A stretch of 64,000 bases of DNA from Comamonadaceae bacterium OTU4NAUVB1 (GCA_024372625.1 CP099605.1:1426001-1490000), one strand, 5' to 3'. Shown: positions 54,796-64,000, counted from the stretch's first letter. The notes: generated by a model not told the origin, from the letters alone. A program made the numbers and translations.

Positions 54796-56579
54796 GGGCC
54801 GGTGCGCTGGAAGAGCAGCAGGTCGTCGCTCGCGCTGCTGGGTCGGCGCAGCGTGCCGACGAAGCGCCAGCGATCGAAGCTGGCGACGTCCTTCAGGCGC
54901 GCGATGGCGTCGGGGCCGACGACCATCCAGCCGCACGGCGTGTCCGCCGCGAGCGGACGCAGGTCGAAGCCCGCGTGGTGGCGCAGCGCCGAGATCTGCG
55001 AGCGCCCGACGCCCAGCAGCGCGAGGCAGGTCGGCGCGCGGGGCGCGCCCGGGGCGACGTCGGCGCGTTCGATGCGCTCGGCGATGGCGCGCACCTGCGG
55101 TGCGTAGCTCAGGGCGTAGTCCAGCGAGGGCAGCCACAGCGTGGTGCCCAGCAGCCAGCACAGGGCCGCGCCGCCGCCGGGCAGCACCAGCGACTTCCAC
55201 AACGCCGCCCGATGGCGGCCGCTGCGCCAGCGCACCAGCCAGCACCACGCCAGCGTCGCCGCGATGGCGAAGACCAGCGTCAGCCAGGAGAACTGCGGCA
55301 CGAACCCCGGCGTCAGCCGCGCGACGCTGGCGGCCATCTTGGGTGGCGTGCCGGTCTGCATGGCGATCCAGTAGCCCCAGATGATGACGGCGGCGCTGCT
55401 GAAGAAAAGCAGCGTGAACCAGTCGACCAGCGCGGCCACGCTGCGGCGCAGGGTCGGCAGGGCGAAGGCGGCCAGGGTGGCCACCGCGGGCAGGCCGAGC
55501 AGCAGCGACCGGTCGGAGAAGCCGGTGGTCCAGGTGGCCGCCAGCGGCACGGCCATGAACAGCAGCGGCAACGCCAGATGGCGCGCGGCCAGTTGCCCGC
55601 GCCAGCGCCACAGCGTCCACACGACCAGCGGCCAGGCCGGCCAGGTGAACCACAGCATCAGCTTGACCAGACTGCGCAGGTCCGAGCCCAGCGACTTGTC
55701 CGGGCGCAGCCCCGGCAGCACGATCTGCCAGTGCCACAGGCCCAGCAGGGCGGCGAGCGCGGCGGCGGCCAGCGCGACGCCGGCGATCCGCCCCGCCGTG
55801 CCCGACGGGTAGAGCGGGGCCTCGCGCGCGATGTCGGCGTAGAGCGTGGTGGTGTCGGTCGCGCGGCGCGCGTGACGCCGGCGGTCGGTGGAGACGACCA
55901 GGGCGCTGCCCAGTCCGAGCGCGAGCGCCACCGCCGGCGCGCCGCTCAGCGTCAGTCCGAGCAGGCCCGCCACGAGCGCTGCCCATGCACCCAGGCGGTG
56001 GTAGGGCAAGGCGGCGACGCCGTAGAGCAGCCAGGCGGCGAAGAACAGCTGCGCCAGCGCCGGCGTGGTCTCGTGGCCCAGCTGCGCCAGCCCCAGGCAG
56101 GCGATCAGCGCCAGCAGCGCGCCGTCGGCGATGGCGCGCGCGTAGTCGGTGGGCTGTGCCTCGCCGCCGAACGCGAACGCGACGGGCTGGGCGTCGGGCG
56201 TGCGCGCCAGGTGATAGACCGCATACCAGGTCGCCGCGAACACGCCCCACAGCAACACGGCGAAGGCGATGCGCACGGCGAGGTCCGGCGTGACCCAGCC
56301 CGGCGCGACCTTGATCGCCAGAGCGCCGAGCCAGTAGGGCAGGAGTGCCGGCATGTCCGGCCGCAGGCCCAGCAGCAGCGGGTCGAACCAGCGTGCCAGT
56401 CCCTCGCCGCCGCGGGCGAGCTCGGCCATGTAGCCGTAGCTGGCGATGTCGGCGCTCTTCCAGGGCCCGCGGCCGAGCAGGCCCGGCATCAGGTAGGCGG
56501 CGCACAGCAGGAGCAGGGCGAGGCGCGGCATCCGGCGCACGGCGCTCTGGGCAACGATCGCGGGCGTGGGCTGGCTCAA
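54792..56579 (-). CDS. Polytopic GT-C (ArnT/PMT-like) membrane protein
   Basis: Predicted 595 residues with about twelve membrane helices and a C-terminal soluble part (from about residue 500). The first loop has acidic residues (GPWKSADIASYGYMAEL), where GT-C enzymes bind the lipid-linked sugar; LLLGLRPDMPALLPYWLG follows like the second family block. Such proteins move sugars from polyprenyl carriers to lipid A or proteins. The family call is from layout, and the donor and acceptor are unknown. It is co-directional and overlapping with the MATE gene. Confidence 0.7.
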   Translation of the reverse strand: MSQPTPAIVAQSAVRRMPRLALLLLCAAYLMPGLLGRGPWKSADIASYGYMAELARGGEGLARWFDPLLLGLRPDMPALLPYWLGALAIKVAPGWVTPDLAVRIAFAVLLWGVFAATWYAVYHLARTPDAQPVAFAFGGEAQPTDYARAIADGALLALIACLGLAQLGHETTPALAQLFFAAWLLYGVAALPYHRLGAWAALVAGLLGLTLSGAPAVALALGLGSALVVSTDRRRHARRATDTTTLYADIAREAPLYPSGTAGRIAGVALAAAALAALLGLWHWQIVLPGLRPDKSLGSDLRSLVKLMLWFTWPAWPLVVWTLWRWRGQLAARHLALPLLFMAVPLAATWTTGFSDRSLLLGLPAVATLAAFALPTLRRSVAALVDWFTLLFFSSAAVIIWGYWIAMQTGTPPKMAASVARLTPGFVPQFSWLTLVFAIAATLAWCWLVRWRSGRHRAALWKSLVLPGGGAALCWLLGTTLWLPSLDYALSYAPQVRAIAERIERADVAPGAPRAPTCLALLGVGRSQISALRHHAGFDLRPLAADTPCGWMVVGPDAIARLKDVASFDRWRFVGTLRRPSSASDDLLLFQRTGP

Positions 56580-56609
56580 GGCGAAAGGGAGGGCGGGAGA
56601 GGGAACGGG

Positions 56610-56644
56610 AAAGAAAAAGGGCAGCGCGGTAAACCGGGCTGCCC
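56610..56644 (-). terminator. Rho-independent terminator of rpmE2
   Basis: GGGCAGC (56619-56625) pairs with GCTGCCC (56638-56644), with CGGT/ACCG continuing the stem. Read on the minus strand it is followed by a T-rich run, 20 bases after the rpmE2 stop. Confidence 0.8.
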
Positions 56645-56663
56645 TCGACTGGAAGCGATCGCC

Positions 56664-56933
56664 TTACTTGGCGACGGCGCCGGTGGTCTTGCCGAAACGG
56701 TTGCGGAACTTCTCGACGCGACCGCCCATGTTGTCGACCGACTTCTGCGTGCCGGTGTAGAAGGGATGCGATTCGCTCGTGGTGTCGAGCTTGAACAGCG
56801 GCAGTTCGCGGCCGTCGTCGGCGGTGCCCATCTCGCGGGTGTTCGCGCACGAACGCGTCACGAACTTGAAGCCGTTGGACATGTCCACGAACAGGACTTC
56901 GCGGTAGTTCGGGTGGATGCCTTCTTTTGCCAT
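56664..56933 (-). CDS. rpmE2: 50S ribosomal protein L31 type B
   Basis: Predicted 89 residues. [19 protein letters not shown] and [22 protein letters not shown] are the conserved blocks of bL31. The zinc-ribbon CxxC pairs of the ordinary type are missing, so it is the zinc-free type B, normally used under zinc limitation but the only copy in many Burkholderiales. AAGGAAA precedes the ATG. A Zur-type operator is not obvious in the 140-base upstream gap. Confidence 0.95.
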   Translation of the reverse strand: MAKEGIHPNYREVLFVDMSNGFKFVTRSCANTREMGTADDGRELPLFKLDTTSESHPFYTGTQKSVDNMGGRVEKFRNRFGKTTGAVAK

Positions 56934-57076
56934 GGTGTTGGTTTCCTTGCGGGGTCGTTGCGAGAGCCACAAGCCGTCGATCGCGCCGGATCGGAAGGCT
57001 GTCCCTGGAAGGGGCGGGGCGGACCTGCCCTGCTGCACTTTTCGCGGAGCCCATGATTATCGCATACTGAAGAGAC

Positions 57077-58138
57077 ATGAACACGAACCCGCTTCGAATC
57101 GGCCTCGTCGGCTATGGCTTCGCCGGCCAGACCTTCCACGCGCCGGTGCTGACTTCCGTGCCGGGCCTGCAACTGGTCGCCGTGGCCAGTTCCAGGCCCG
57201 AGCGCGTCCGGGCCGACTGGCCCGGCGTGGCGGTGGAGTCCGATGCCGCCGCCTTGTGCGATCGCGAGGATGTCGACCTGGTCGTGATCGCCGCGCCCAA
57301 CGACGTGCATCACCCCCTGGCGGCCCGCGCGCTGGACGCGGGCAAGCACGTGGTGGTGGACAAGCCCTTCGTGCTCGACGCGGCGCAGGCGCGCGAACTC
57401 GCCGCGCTCGCGCGGGCACGCGGCCGGCTGCTGTCGGTCTACCAGAATCGTCGCTACGACGCCGACTACCTGACCCTGCGCGACCTGCTGGCGAGCGGTG
57501 CGGTGGGCCGTCCGGTGTACTTCGAGTCCCATTTCGACCGCTTCCGTCCCGACGTGCGCGCGCGCTGGCGCGAGCAGGACGTGCCCGGCGCCGGTCTCTG
57601 GCTGGACCTCGGGTCGCACCTGCTCGACCAGGCCGTGCAGCTCTTCGGACGCCCCGACGTCCTCCGGCTCGACACCGCCGCCCTGCGTGATGGCGCCGTC
57701 GTCGACGACCATTTCCATGCCGTGCTGCGCTACGAACGGGGCGCCGGCGCGCCGTTGCGCGTCGTGCTGCACGCCACCACGCTGGCGGCTCAGGCCGCGC
57801 CGCGCTACGTCCTGCACGGCACCCGGGGCAGCTACGTGAAGCATGGCGTGGATCCGCAGGAGGACGCCCTGCGCGCGGGCCGGCGCCCGGGCGGCGAGGA
57901 CTGGGGCGTCGATCCCCATCCCGGTGCCCTCAAGGTCGCGGCTTTCGAGAACTGGTTCAGCGACAGCACCGTTCCCAACCGCCGTGGCAACTACGCCGGC
58001 TACTACGCCGCCGTGCGCGACGCGGTCCGCGGCGCGGGCCCGAATCCCGTGCCGCCCGAGCAGGCCGTCGAACTCATGGAACTGCTCGATGAAGGCCGGC
58101 GCAGCGCGGCGGAAGCGGCGGCCCAACCGGGCGCGTGA
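57077..58138 (+). CDS. Gfo/Idh/MocA-family oxidoreductase
   Basis: Predicted 353 residues. The Rossmann start RIGLVGYGFAGQTFHAPVL, the conserved Lys96 in DKPFVLD and the substrate His in DLGSHLLDQ are present. The pattern (FAGQTFHAP) is that of YdgJ/scyllo-inositol dehydrogenase-like enzymes that oxidise cyclitols or sugars with NAD(P). The ATG at 57077 follows GAAGAG. It is a single gene divergent from rpmE2 and convergent with rho; the shared hairpin lies behind it. Confidence 0.9.
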   Translation: MNTNPLRIGLVGYGFAGQTFHAPVLTSVPGLQLVAVASSRPERVRADWPGVAVESDAAALCDREDVDLVVIAAPNDVHHPLAARALDAGKHVVVDKPFVLDAAQARELAALARARGRLLSVYQNRRYDADYLTLRDLLASGAVGRPVYFESHFDRFRPDVRARWREQDVPGAGLWLDLGSHLLDQAVQLFGRPDVLRLDTAALRDGAVVDDHFHAVLRYERGAGAPLRVVLHATTLAAQAAPRYVLHGTRGSYVKHGVDPQEDALRAGRRPGGEDWGVDPHPGALKVAAFENWFSDSTVPNRRGNYAGYYAAVRDAVRGAGPNPVPPEQAVELMELLDEGRRSAAEAAAQPGA

Positions 58139-58147
58139 CGGACGGGC

Positions 58148-58177
58148 CAAAAAAAATCCCGTCGGAGGACGGGATTT
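58148..58177. terminator. Strong terminator of rho, usable in both directions
   Basis: AAATCCCGTC (58154-58163), loop GGAG, GACGGGATTT (58168-58177). On the minus strand a run of T follows, so it is an excellent intrinsic terminator for rho; on the plus strand it ends the Gfo/Idh gene. Confidence 0.9.
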
Positions 58178-58258
58178 CTGTCGATGGATATCCGGGCACC
58201 GGTGTCCGCCCCTGCGAAGAGGGGCATCGAAGCGACGTGGAGTGCGCGCGGGACCGGG

Positions 58259-59524
58259 TCAGCCGCCGCGCCGCATCATGTCGAAGAACTCCACGTTCGT
58301 CTTCGTCGCCTTCATGTTCTTGAGCATCAGCTCCATCGACTCGATCTCGTCCATGTTGTACATGAGCTGGCGCAGGATGCGGGTCTTCTGCAGGATCTCG
58401 GGCGCGAGCAGCAGTTCCTCGCGGCGGGTGCCGCTGCGATTGAGCTGGATCGACGGGAACACGCGCTTCTCGTAGAGGCGGCGATCGAGGTGGATCTCGG
58501 AGTTGCCGGTGCCCTTGAACTCCTCGAAGATCACTTCGTCCATGCGGCTGCCGGTGTCGATCAGCGCGGTGCCGATGATGGTCAGCGAGCCGCCTTCCTC
58601 GACGTTGCGGGCCGCGCCCAGGAAACGCTTGGGCCGCTGCAGGGCGTTGGAGTCCACGCCGCCGGTCAGCACCTTGCCCGAGGAGGGCACGACGTTGTTG
58701 TAGGCGCGGGCGAGGCGGGTGATCGAGTCCAGCAGGATCACCACGTCCTTCTTCAGTTCGACCAGGCGCTTGGCGCGCTCGATCACCATCTCGGCGACGT
58801 GCACGTGGCGGGCCGCGGGTTCGTCGAAGGTCGAGGCGATGACCTCGCCCTTGACGGTGCGCTGCATCTCGGTCACTTCCTCGGGCCGCTCGTCCACCAG
58901 CAGCACCATCATGTGCACCTCGGGATAGTTGGCGCTGATGGCATGGGCGATGTGCTGCATCATGACCGTCTTGCCGCTCTTGGGCGGTGCCACCAGCAGG
59001 GCGCGCTGGCCCCGGCCGATGGGGGCGATGATGTCGATGATCCGGCCGGTGATGTTCTCCTCGCCCTTGATGCCGTCGCGCTCGAGCTTCATCTGCTCCT
59101 TGGGGAACAGCGGCGTCAGGTTCTCGAACATCACCTTGTGCTTGTTCTGCTCGGGCGGGCCGCCGTTGACGGCGTCGAGCTTGGTCAGCGCGAAGTAGCG
59201 CTCGCCGTCCTTGGGCGTGCGGACCTCGCCTTCGACCATGTCGCCGGTGTGCAGGTTGAAGCGCCTCACCTGGCTCGGCGAGATGTAGATGTCGTCGGTG
59301 CTGGCGGTGAAGCTGGTGTCGGGGCTGCGCAGGAAGCCGAAGCCGTCGGGCAGGATTTCGAGCACGCCATCGGCGAAGACCTGTTCGCCGGCCTTCGCGC
59401 GCTTCTTGATGATCGCGAACATCAGTTCCTGCTTGCGCATGCGGCCGGTGTTTTCGATCTCAAGGGCTTCGGCCTGCTTGAGGACTTCAGACACGTGGAG
59501 TGCCTTGAGTTCGTTTAAGTGCAT
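58259..59524 (-). CDS. rho: Transcription termination factor Rho
   Basis: Predicted 421 residues, the standard length. The N-terminal helix bundle ([20 protein letters not shown]) and the cold-shock-like RNA site GFGFLRSPD come first. The ring ATPase has Walker A PPKSGKT, Walker [17 protein letters not shown], the Q-loop and R-loop ([16 protein letters not shown]). It ends transcription by translocating on RNA. The ATG at 59524 is the family start; the longer open frame is not used. Confidence 0.98.
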   Translation of the reverse strand: MHLNELKALHVSEVLKQAEALEIENTGRMRKQELMFAIIKKRAKAGEQVFADGVLEILPDGFGFLRSPDTSFTASTDDIYISPSQVRRFNLHTGDMVEGEVRTPKDGERYFALTKLDAVNGGPPEQNKHKVMFENLTPLFPKEQMKLERDGIKGEENITGRIIDIIAPIGRGQRALLVAPPKSGKTVMMQHIAHAISANYPEVHMMVLLVDERPEEVTEMQRTVKGEVIASTFDEPAARHVHVAEMVIERAKRLVELKKDVVILLDSITRLARAYNNVVPSSGKVLTGGVDSNALQRPKRFLGAARNVEEGGSLTIIGTALIDTGSRMDEVIFEEFKGTGNSEIHLDRRLYEKRVFPSIQLNRSGTRREELLLAPEILQKTRILRQLMYNMDEIESMELMLKNMKATKTNVEFFDMMRRGG

Positions 59525-59650
59525 GGAGCAACCCCACACGGGGGCAATGTCGAACGGGAGACGGGGGGAGGTTCGGGAAGAGGCGAGAACGGCCTCGGGA
59601 ACCGGGGAACTCAAACCGGGCGAGCCGGTGATCTGTCCGAGATTATGACA

Positions 59651-59690
59651 GGAAAAAAAAGGCGGCCGCCGCGTTGCGCGGGTGGCCGCC
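59651..59690 (-). terminator. Intrinsic terminator of trxA
   Basis: GGCGGCC (59661-59667) pairs with GGCCGCC (59684-59690), with a further CCGCG/CGCGG inside. On the minus strand eight T follow at once. It separates trxA from rho. Confidence 0.85.
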
Positions 59691-59702
59691 GTGCGCCCAA
59701 GT

Positions 59703-60035
59703 TCAGGCGAGCTGCTGGTCGATGAAGGCGGTGAGCTGAGCCTTGCTCATGGCGCCGACCTTGGTGGCGGCGAGCTGGCCGTCCTTGAAGATCATCAGCG
59801 TGGGGATGCCGCGGATGCCGAACTTGGCCGGGATGTCGCGGTTCTCGTCGACGTTCATCTTGGCGACCTGGAGCTTGCCCTTGTAGGTGTTGGAGACCTC
59901 GTCGAGGATCGGCGCGATCATCTTGCACGGACCGCACCACTCGGCCCAGTAATCCACCAGCACCGGCTGGCCGGACTTGAGCACGTCGGCTTCGAAAGAG
60001 GAATCGGAGATGTGTTTGATGAGTTCGCTGGCCAT
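59703..60035 (-). CDS. trxA: Thioredoxin 1
   Basis: Predicted 110 residues. The active site WCGPCK, the preceding VDYWAEW and the cis-Pro motif [11 protein letters not shown] are intact. It reduces cytoplasmic disulphides, for example in ribonucleotide reductase. The trxA-rho order is conserved in many Proteobacteria. About 295 bases between trxA and the next start hold no other gene; part must be promoter for both divergent units. Confidence 0.97.
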   Translation of the reverse strand: MASELIKHISDSSFEADVLKSGQPVLVDYWAEWCGPCKMIAPILDEVSNTYKGKLQVAKMNVDENRDIPAKFGIRGIPTLMIFKDGQLAATKVGAMSKAQLTAFIDQQLA

Positions 60036-60330
60036 GGTTTCAGTCCTTGAAGCGCTGGGGGTACGGCCGCCGTGCGGAGGCCGCTAAAGTGCGATTCATT
60101 GTGACAGAAACGACCCTGGCGACACGGGGGGCGGGACACCGCCTTTCCTATGGACGCGATGGGCGCAGCGGGGTTGGAAAGGGCGTGCGACGCCCCCATC
60201 TGGTCGCTCCCTGGTCTCCCGCCAATCCTGCCGATCCTGCCCCGGACGGCGCCGACCCCTCCAGGCGCCGCCTCCGGGTTCGCCGCCGCGCGGCGGCCGC
60301 CGCCGCCCCGACCCCCTCCCAGCCGATCGA

Positions 60331-63300
60331 ATGCCCGCCATGTCCATGAATCCGCCGCCTCCCGCCCATCCCGTGCAGGCGCTCTGGTGCGACCCGGTCG
60401 AGGGTCTGGTGGCGCGCATCGACGGCGTCCTGGCGCGGCGTGGCGTGCGGCCCGCGCGCTGCGTCGTGCTCGTGCCCTATGCCCAGCTCATCGGCGTGGC
60501 CGAGGCGATGTGGGCACGCTGCGCGACGGCCCATGGCGCGCCGCGCTTCGAGACCACGCGCAACTGGGCGCGCGGCATGGGGGATTTCACGTCCGCGCCG
60601 CACGACCTGGTCTTCGACATGGCGCGCGACCTGGTGGCCGCCCAGGCACTGCTCGCGCAGACCAGCTTCGGGGCCGAGAAGCAGGCGCTCGCCGGCGGCC
60701 TGGTCGAGCTGGCCTGCCAGCTCGCGCCGCTGGCCGCCGCGCGCCACCCCGACGACCGCGCCGCCTGGATGCTGGCGCTGCAGTCGGCCCTGCGCATCGA
60801 GGGCGACGCCGAGTGGTTCAAGACCGAGGGCGCGCTCAACGCCATCGCGCTGGCATGGGTCGCCACCACGTCCTACGCCACCGACGTGCTGCTGCGGGGT
60901 CCGGAAGCCACCCACGTGGACCTGCTGATCGTGCTGGAGGGCCTGCAGGCCGATCCGCTGGCGCTCGCCCTGTGCGAGCGCTGGGGCGAGGCCGCCGTGC
61001 GCCTGCCGTTCCCGGCCTGCCCGGCGCCGCCCGGGCCCGCCCGGGTGCATGCCGCGGCCGACCCGCAGGACGAGGCCGAGCGCGCCGCCGCCTGCGTGAT
61101 GGAACGGCTGGCCGAGGGCCACGCCGCGGTCGCGCTGGTCGCCACCGATCGCGTGCTCACGCGCCGCATCGCCGCGCAGCTCCAGTCGCTGGGCGTGCCC
61201 ACGCACGACGAGACCGGCTGGAAGCTCTCCACCACGCGCTCCGCCGCGACCCTCATGGGGGCGCTGCGGGCCTGCGCGCGCGAGGCCACGAGCGACGAGG
61301 TGCTGGACTGGCTCAAGGGCACGGGCGATCTGCCGGCCGGGGAGATCGACGCCCTGGAGACGCGCCTGCGCCGCGAGGGCCTGCGCGAGTGGCGCCGCTG
61401 GTCGCGCGCCATCGCCGCCGGTGCGCGCGAGGAGGACGCCGCGCTGCGGCGCCTGACCGCCCTCGTGGAGGCGCGCCGCGCCGGGCTGTCGAAGGCGCGC
61501 GCGCTCGACGACTGGCTGCGCGACCTGCGCCGCCTGCTGGAGGCCACGCTCGCCTGGGACGCGCTGGCCGCCGATGCGGCGGGCGCCGGCGTCGTGGCGG
61601 CGCTGTGGCTCGATGCCGGCACCGACGCGGCGGAAGGCGGCGACCGGGGCGAGGGCGGCCCGGCGGCCGGCGGCGCCGGCGCCGCCGCGCCCGCGCGCCG
61701 CCTCTCCGGTGGCCGTTTCACGCTCGGCGAATTCACCGGCTGGGTGCGCGACGTGCTCGAGGCCGGCAGCTTCGTGCCGCCGGCCGGCGGCGCCGCCTCG
61801 CACGTCATCGTGCTGCCGATGCAGCAGCTGCTCGGCCGTGCCTTCGACGCGGTGGTGATGCCCGGCTGCGACGAGCGCCGCGTGCCGGCCTCGCCCGAGC
61901 CGCCCGGCGCCTGGACGGCGGCGCAGCGCCTGGCGCTGGGGTTGCCTTCGCGCGAGGCGCTCGAGGCCGCCCAGCGCGCGGCCTGGGCGATGGCCCTGTG
62001 CCAGCCGCGCTGCGACCTGCTCTGGCGGGCGGCCGATTCGACCGGCGAGCCGATGCGGCCGAGCGCGCTGCTGCAGGCGCTGCGCCTGGATGGCGGCGCC
62101 GTCGACGCCGCCGATCCGCGCGTCGCCGATCCGGTCGCGCTGCGTCCCACGGCGCGCCCCGCGCCCCGTGGCGACGAACTGCCGCTGGCCACCGTCTCCA
62201 CCAGCGTCTACGAGGACCTGCGCCGCTGTCCGTACCGCTTCTTCGCGCTGCGCCAGCTCGGCCTGCGCAATGCCGAGGAGATCGACTCGCAGGTCGACAA
62301 GCGCGACTTCGGCAACTGGCTGCACGCCGTGCTCGGGCACTTCCACGAGACGCTGCGCCACGCCGCCGATGCCGACCGGACGGCGCGTCTGGCGCTCATC
62401 GAGCAGGCCGCCGAGCGCGCCACGCGCGAGGCGGCCTTGGGCGCGGCGGAGTTCCTGCCCTTCGCCGCCGCCTGGCCGGCGGTGCGCGACGGCTACCTCG
62501 ACTGGCTGCGCACGCACGAGGCCGGCGGCGCCGTGTTCGTCGAGTCCGAGCCCTGGATGCGCCAGCCCCTGGGCCGGCTGGAACTGGTCGGACGGCTCGA
62601 CCGGATCGATCGCACCGCCGATGGCCGCGCCTTCGTCATCGACTACAAGACCGAGGCCCTCAAGACCACCGAGGACCGCGTCAAGGACCCGGCCGAGGAC
62701 ACCCAGCTGGCGTTCTACGCCGCGCTCATGGCCGACGACACCCTGCGCGCGGCGTATGTCAACGTCGGCGAGCGCGCGCCCGGCACGAAGACGGTGGAGC
62801 AGCCGGACGTCGTCGCGGCGCGCGACGCGCTGGTCGACGGCCTGATGACCGACTTCGCGCGCATCGCCGACGGCGCGCCGCTGCCGCCGCTGGGCGAGGG
62901 CGCGGTCTGCGACCATTGCGACGCGCGCGGCCTGTGCCGCCGCGATTCGTGGAGCGACGACGCCGTCGCGACGGCGCCGCAGGGCGCCGGGGGCCTGGCG
63001 GGCGACGACCGCGTCGGGGCCGCCGACGTGGGGGTCGAGCCGCCACCGCCGGAAGCCGAGGACCTGCCGGTGGCCACCGCGCCCGCGTACGAGCACAACG
63101 GACGGCCGGTCGCGCGCGAAGACTTCTACCGCATCGCCTGCGACCCGCGCCGCAACGTCGCGGTGGAGGCCTGCGCCGGCGCCGGCAAGACCTGGATGCT
63201 CGTCTCGCGCATCGTCCGCGCGCTCCTGGAGGAGGGCGAGGGCGCCTGCGAGCCGCACGAGATCCTGGCGATCACCTTCACCCGCAAGGCCGCCGGCGAG

Positions 63301-64000
63301 ATGGGCGCGCGGCTCGACCAGTGGCTCGCGCAGTTCGCGGGTCAGACGCCCGAGGTCCTCGCGACCGAGCTGGTGCTGCGCGGCATGGCGCCGGGCGCCG
63401 CCGCCGCCGCCGCGCCGCGCCTGAAGGGGCTGTACCGGCGGCTGCTCGACGGCGGCCGGCCGGTGCAGTTCCGCACCTTCCACGCCTGGTTCGCCGGCCT
63501 GGTGCGCAATGCGCCGATGGCCGCGCTGACGGCGCTGGGCCTGCCGGCGCACTACGAGCTGCTGGAGGACGACGCCGAGGCGCGCGGCCAGGCGTGGCGA
63601 CCGTTCTTCGAGGCGGTGGCGGCCGATGCCGACGCGCTCGCCGACTACCGGGCGCTGGTCGCGACGCACGGGCGCTCGCAGATCGCCAAGGCGCTGGGCG
63701 AGGCCCTGACGCGGCGCGTGGAGTTCACGCTGTCGGAGCCGGCCACGGCGGTCCAGCCGTTCGGCGCGCTGCATCCGTCGCTCGACGGCCTGCGCGAGCC
63801 CGCCGACGCGCTGGCCACCGAAGCGGCGCGGCGCGAATGGCTCGCGCGCGCCGCCGCGCTCGGCGGCGAGACCAACAAGACCCCGCAGAAGGCGGCCGAG
63901 GCGATCGTCGAGGTCTTCGGCGGCGGCGTGCCGGCCGTCGAGGACGGCGCCGCGGCGCTGGCGCGGCTGCGCAAGGCCTTCTTCGTCGCCGCCGAGGACC
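60331..64000 (+). CDS. AddB-like Fe-S nuclease fused in frame to AddA-like UvrD helicase, 3' truncated
   Basis: One frame stays open for 1223 codons to the window edge. Residues 1 to about 874 are AddB/PD-(D/E)XK-type: a degenerate helicase region, then nuclease motifs HAVLGHFHE, LVGRLDRID and AFVIDYKT. Four Fe-S cysteines lie at RRCPYRFF and in CDHCDARGLC (C-x2-C-x5-C). A linker of about 45 Ala/Gly/Pro/Glu-rich residues leads to an AddA/UvrD helicase with Walker A ACAGAGKT (947-954) and ITFTRKAAGEM. The known enzyme is a two-subunit helicase-nuclease repairing double-strand breaks. Starts at 60340 and 60346 are also possible; none has a good ribosome site. Confidence 0.82.
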   Translation, partial: MPAMSMNPPPPAHPVQALWCDPVEGLVARIDGVLARRGVRPARCVVLVPYAQLIGVAEAMWARCATAHGAPRFETTRNWARGMGDFTSAPHDLVFDMARDLVAAQALLAQTSFGAEKQALAGGLVELACQLAPLAAARHPDDRAAWMLALQSALRIEGDAEWFKTEGALNAIALAWVATTSYATDVLLRGPEATHVDLLIVLEGLQADPLALALCERWGEAAVRLPFPACPAPPGPARVHAAADPQDEAERAAACVMERLAEGHAAVALVATDRVLTRRIAAQLQSLGVPTHDETGWKLSTTRSAATLMGALRACAREATSDEVLDWLKGTGDLPAGEIDALETRLRREGLREWRRWSRAIAAGAREEDAALRRLTALVEARRAGLSKARALDDWLRDLRRLLEATLAWDALAADAAGAGVVAALWLDAGTDAAEGGDRGEGGPAAGGAGAAAPARRLSGGRFTLGEFTGWVRDVLEAGSFVPPAGGAASHVIVLPMQQLLGRAFDAVVMPGCDERRVPASPEPPGAWTAAQRLALGLPSREALEAAQRAAWAMALCQPRCDLLWRAADSTGEPMRPSALLQALRLDGGAVDAADPRVADPVALRPTARPAPRGDELPLATVSTSVYEDLRRCPYRFFALRQLGLRNAEEIDSQVDKRDFGNWLHAVLGHFHETLRHAADADRTARLALIEQAAERATREAALGAAEFLPFAAAWPAVRDGYLDWLRTHEAGGAVFVESEPWMRQPLGRLELVGRLDRIDRTADGRAFVIDYKTEALKTTEDRVKDPAEDTQLAFYAALMADDTLRAAYVNVGERAPGTKTVEQPDVVAARDALVDGLMTDFARIADGAPLPPLGEGAVCDHCDARGLCRRDSWSDDAVATAPQGAGGLAGDDRVGAADVGVEPPPPEAEDLPVATAPAYEHNGRPVAREDFYRIACDPRRNVAVEACAGAGKTWMLVSRIVRALLEEGEGACEPHEILAITFTRKAAGEMGARLDQWLAQFAGQTPEVLATELVLRGMAPGAAAAAAPRLKGLYRRLLDGGRPVQFRTFHAWFAGLVRNAPMAALTALGLPAHYELLEDDAEARGQAWRPFFEAVAADADALADYRALVATHGRSQIAKALGEALTRRVEFTLSEPATAVQPFGALHPSLDGLREPADALATEAARREWLARAAALGGETNKTPQKAAEAIVEVFGGGVPAVEDGAAALARLRKAFFVAAED

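Noticed and set aside
56934..57076. Zur operator for zinc-free L31
   Set aside because: The gap lacks a convincing AT-rich Zur-type palindrome, so zinc control of rpmE2 is not supported by sequence.
60148..63774. Minus-strand open frame of about 1200 codons opposite the AddB-AddA gene
   Set aside because: It is a mirror of GC-rich codon bias: Arg/Ala/Gly/His-rich without any domain, while the plus strand has clear nuclease and helicase motifs.

Overview
The window is a GC-rich (about 70 percent by eye), densely coded stretch of bacterial chromosome. It looks like a member of the Burkholderiales, most likely Comamonadaceae: four Bug/TctC-type periplasmic binding proteins, a polyhydroxybutyrate-type patatin plus 3-hydroxybutyrate dehydrogenase pair, type B ribosomal protein L31, RoxA and a complete Pst/Pho locus all fit. 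No plasmid or phage replication genes are visible. Almost all long reading frames antisense to the genes listed here are composition artefacts.

Layout. 1-13.3 kb is mostly housekeeping: a glycine-zipper protein, a SlyD-like isomerase, the ribosomal oxygenase RoxA, a small lipoprotein, an aldo/keto reductase, a split chromate transporter, a YihY membrane protein, patatin, 3-hydroxybutyrate dehydrogenase, a YgiQ radical-SAM protein and a PhoX-type (DUF839) phosphatase. 13.37-13.61 kb holds tRNA-Pro(UGG) and tRNA-Arg(UCU). 13.6-14.45 kb behind tRNA-Arg has no intact gene, visibly lower GC and several families of inverted repeats; it looks like a decayed or non-autonomous mobile element. 14.5-16.5 kb has a DUF6454 lipoprotein and a cluster of tiny membrane proteins. 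16.6-25.6 kb is one long minus-strand run: aminotransferase, amino-acid binding protein, RraA-type aldolase, two Bug proteins, a BMP lipoprotein, a ClC channel, a cupin and an acyltransferase, with a divergent LysR regulator. 26.7-35.0 kb is a second minus-strand run: a PLP ammonia-lyase, LysR, Bug, D-2-hydroxyacid dehydrogenase, a large FAD/Fe-S dehydrogenase and another Bug.

35.0-41.1 kb mixes envelope genes (PAP2 phosphatase, DUF5672, phospholipase D/cardiolipin-synthase type, acyltransferase, lipoprotein) with a glutathione transferase. 41.2-53.4 kb is a phosphate-homeostasis island: an OlsB-like acyltransferase, polyphosphate kinase, SixA, exopolyphosphatase, pstSCAB, phoU, phoB and phoR. 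Clear PhoB boxes (7-4-7 direct repeats) precede pstS and ppk1, and a weaker one precedes olsB. 53.4-60 kb carries a MATE exporter, a GT-C-type membrane protein, rpmE2, a Gfo/Idh oxidoreductase, rho and trxA. The right edge (60.3 kb onward) is a single open frame joining an AddB-like Fe-S nuclease to an AddA-like UvrD helicase, apparently a natural AddB-AddA fusion that runs off the window.

How the parts work together. The Pho block senses phosphate (PstSCAB, PhoU, PhoR), responds (PhoB), stores it as polyphosphate (Ppk1) and releases it again (Ppx); OlsB may help replace phospholipids. The two middle clusters look like uptake and oxidation modules for small organic acids or amino acids, but they carry binding proteins without any membrane transporter subunits. 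The most unusual items are the AddB-AddA fusion, the binding-protein-only operon, the repeat-rich element behind tRNA-Arg, the 9-bp tandem repeat ahead of 3-hydroxybutyrate dehydrogenase and the group of small membrane proteins at 15.6-16.5 kb.
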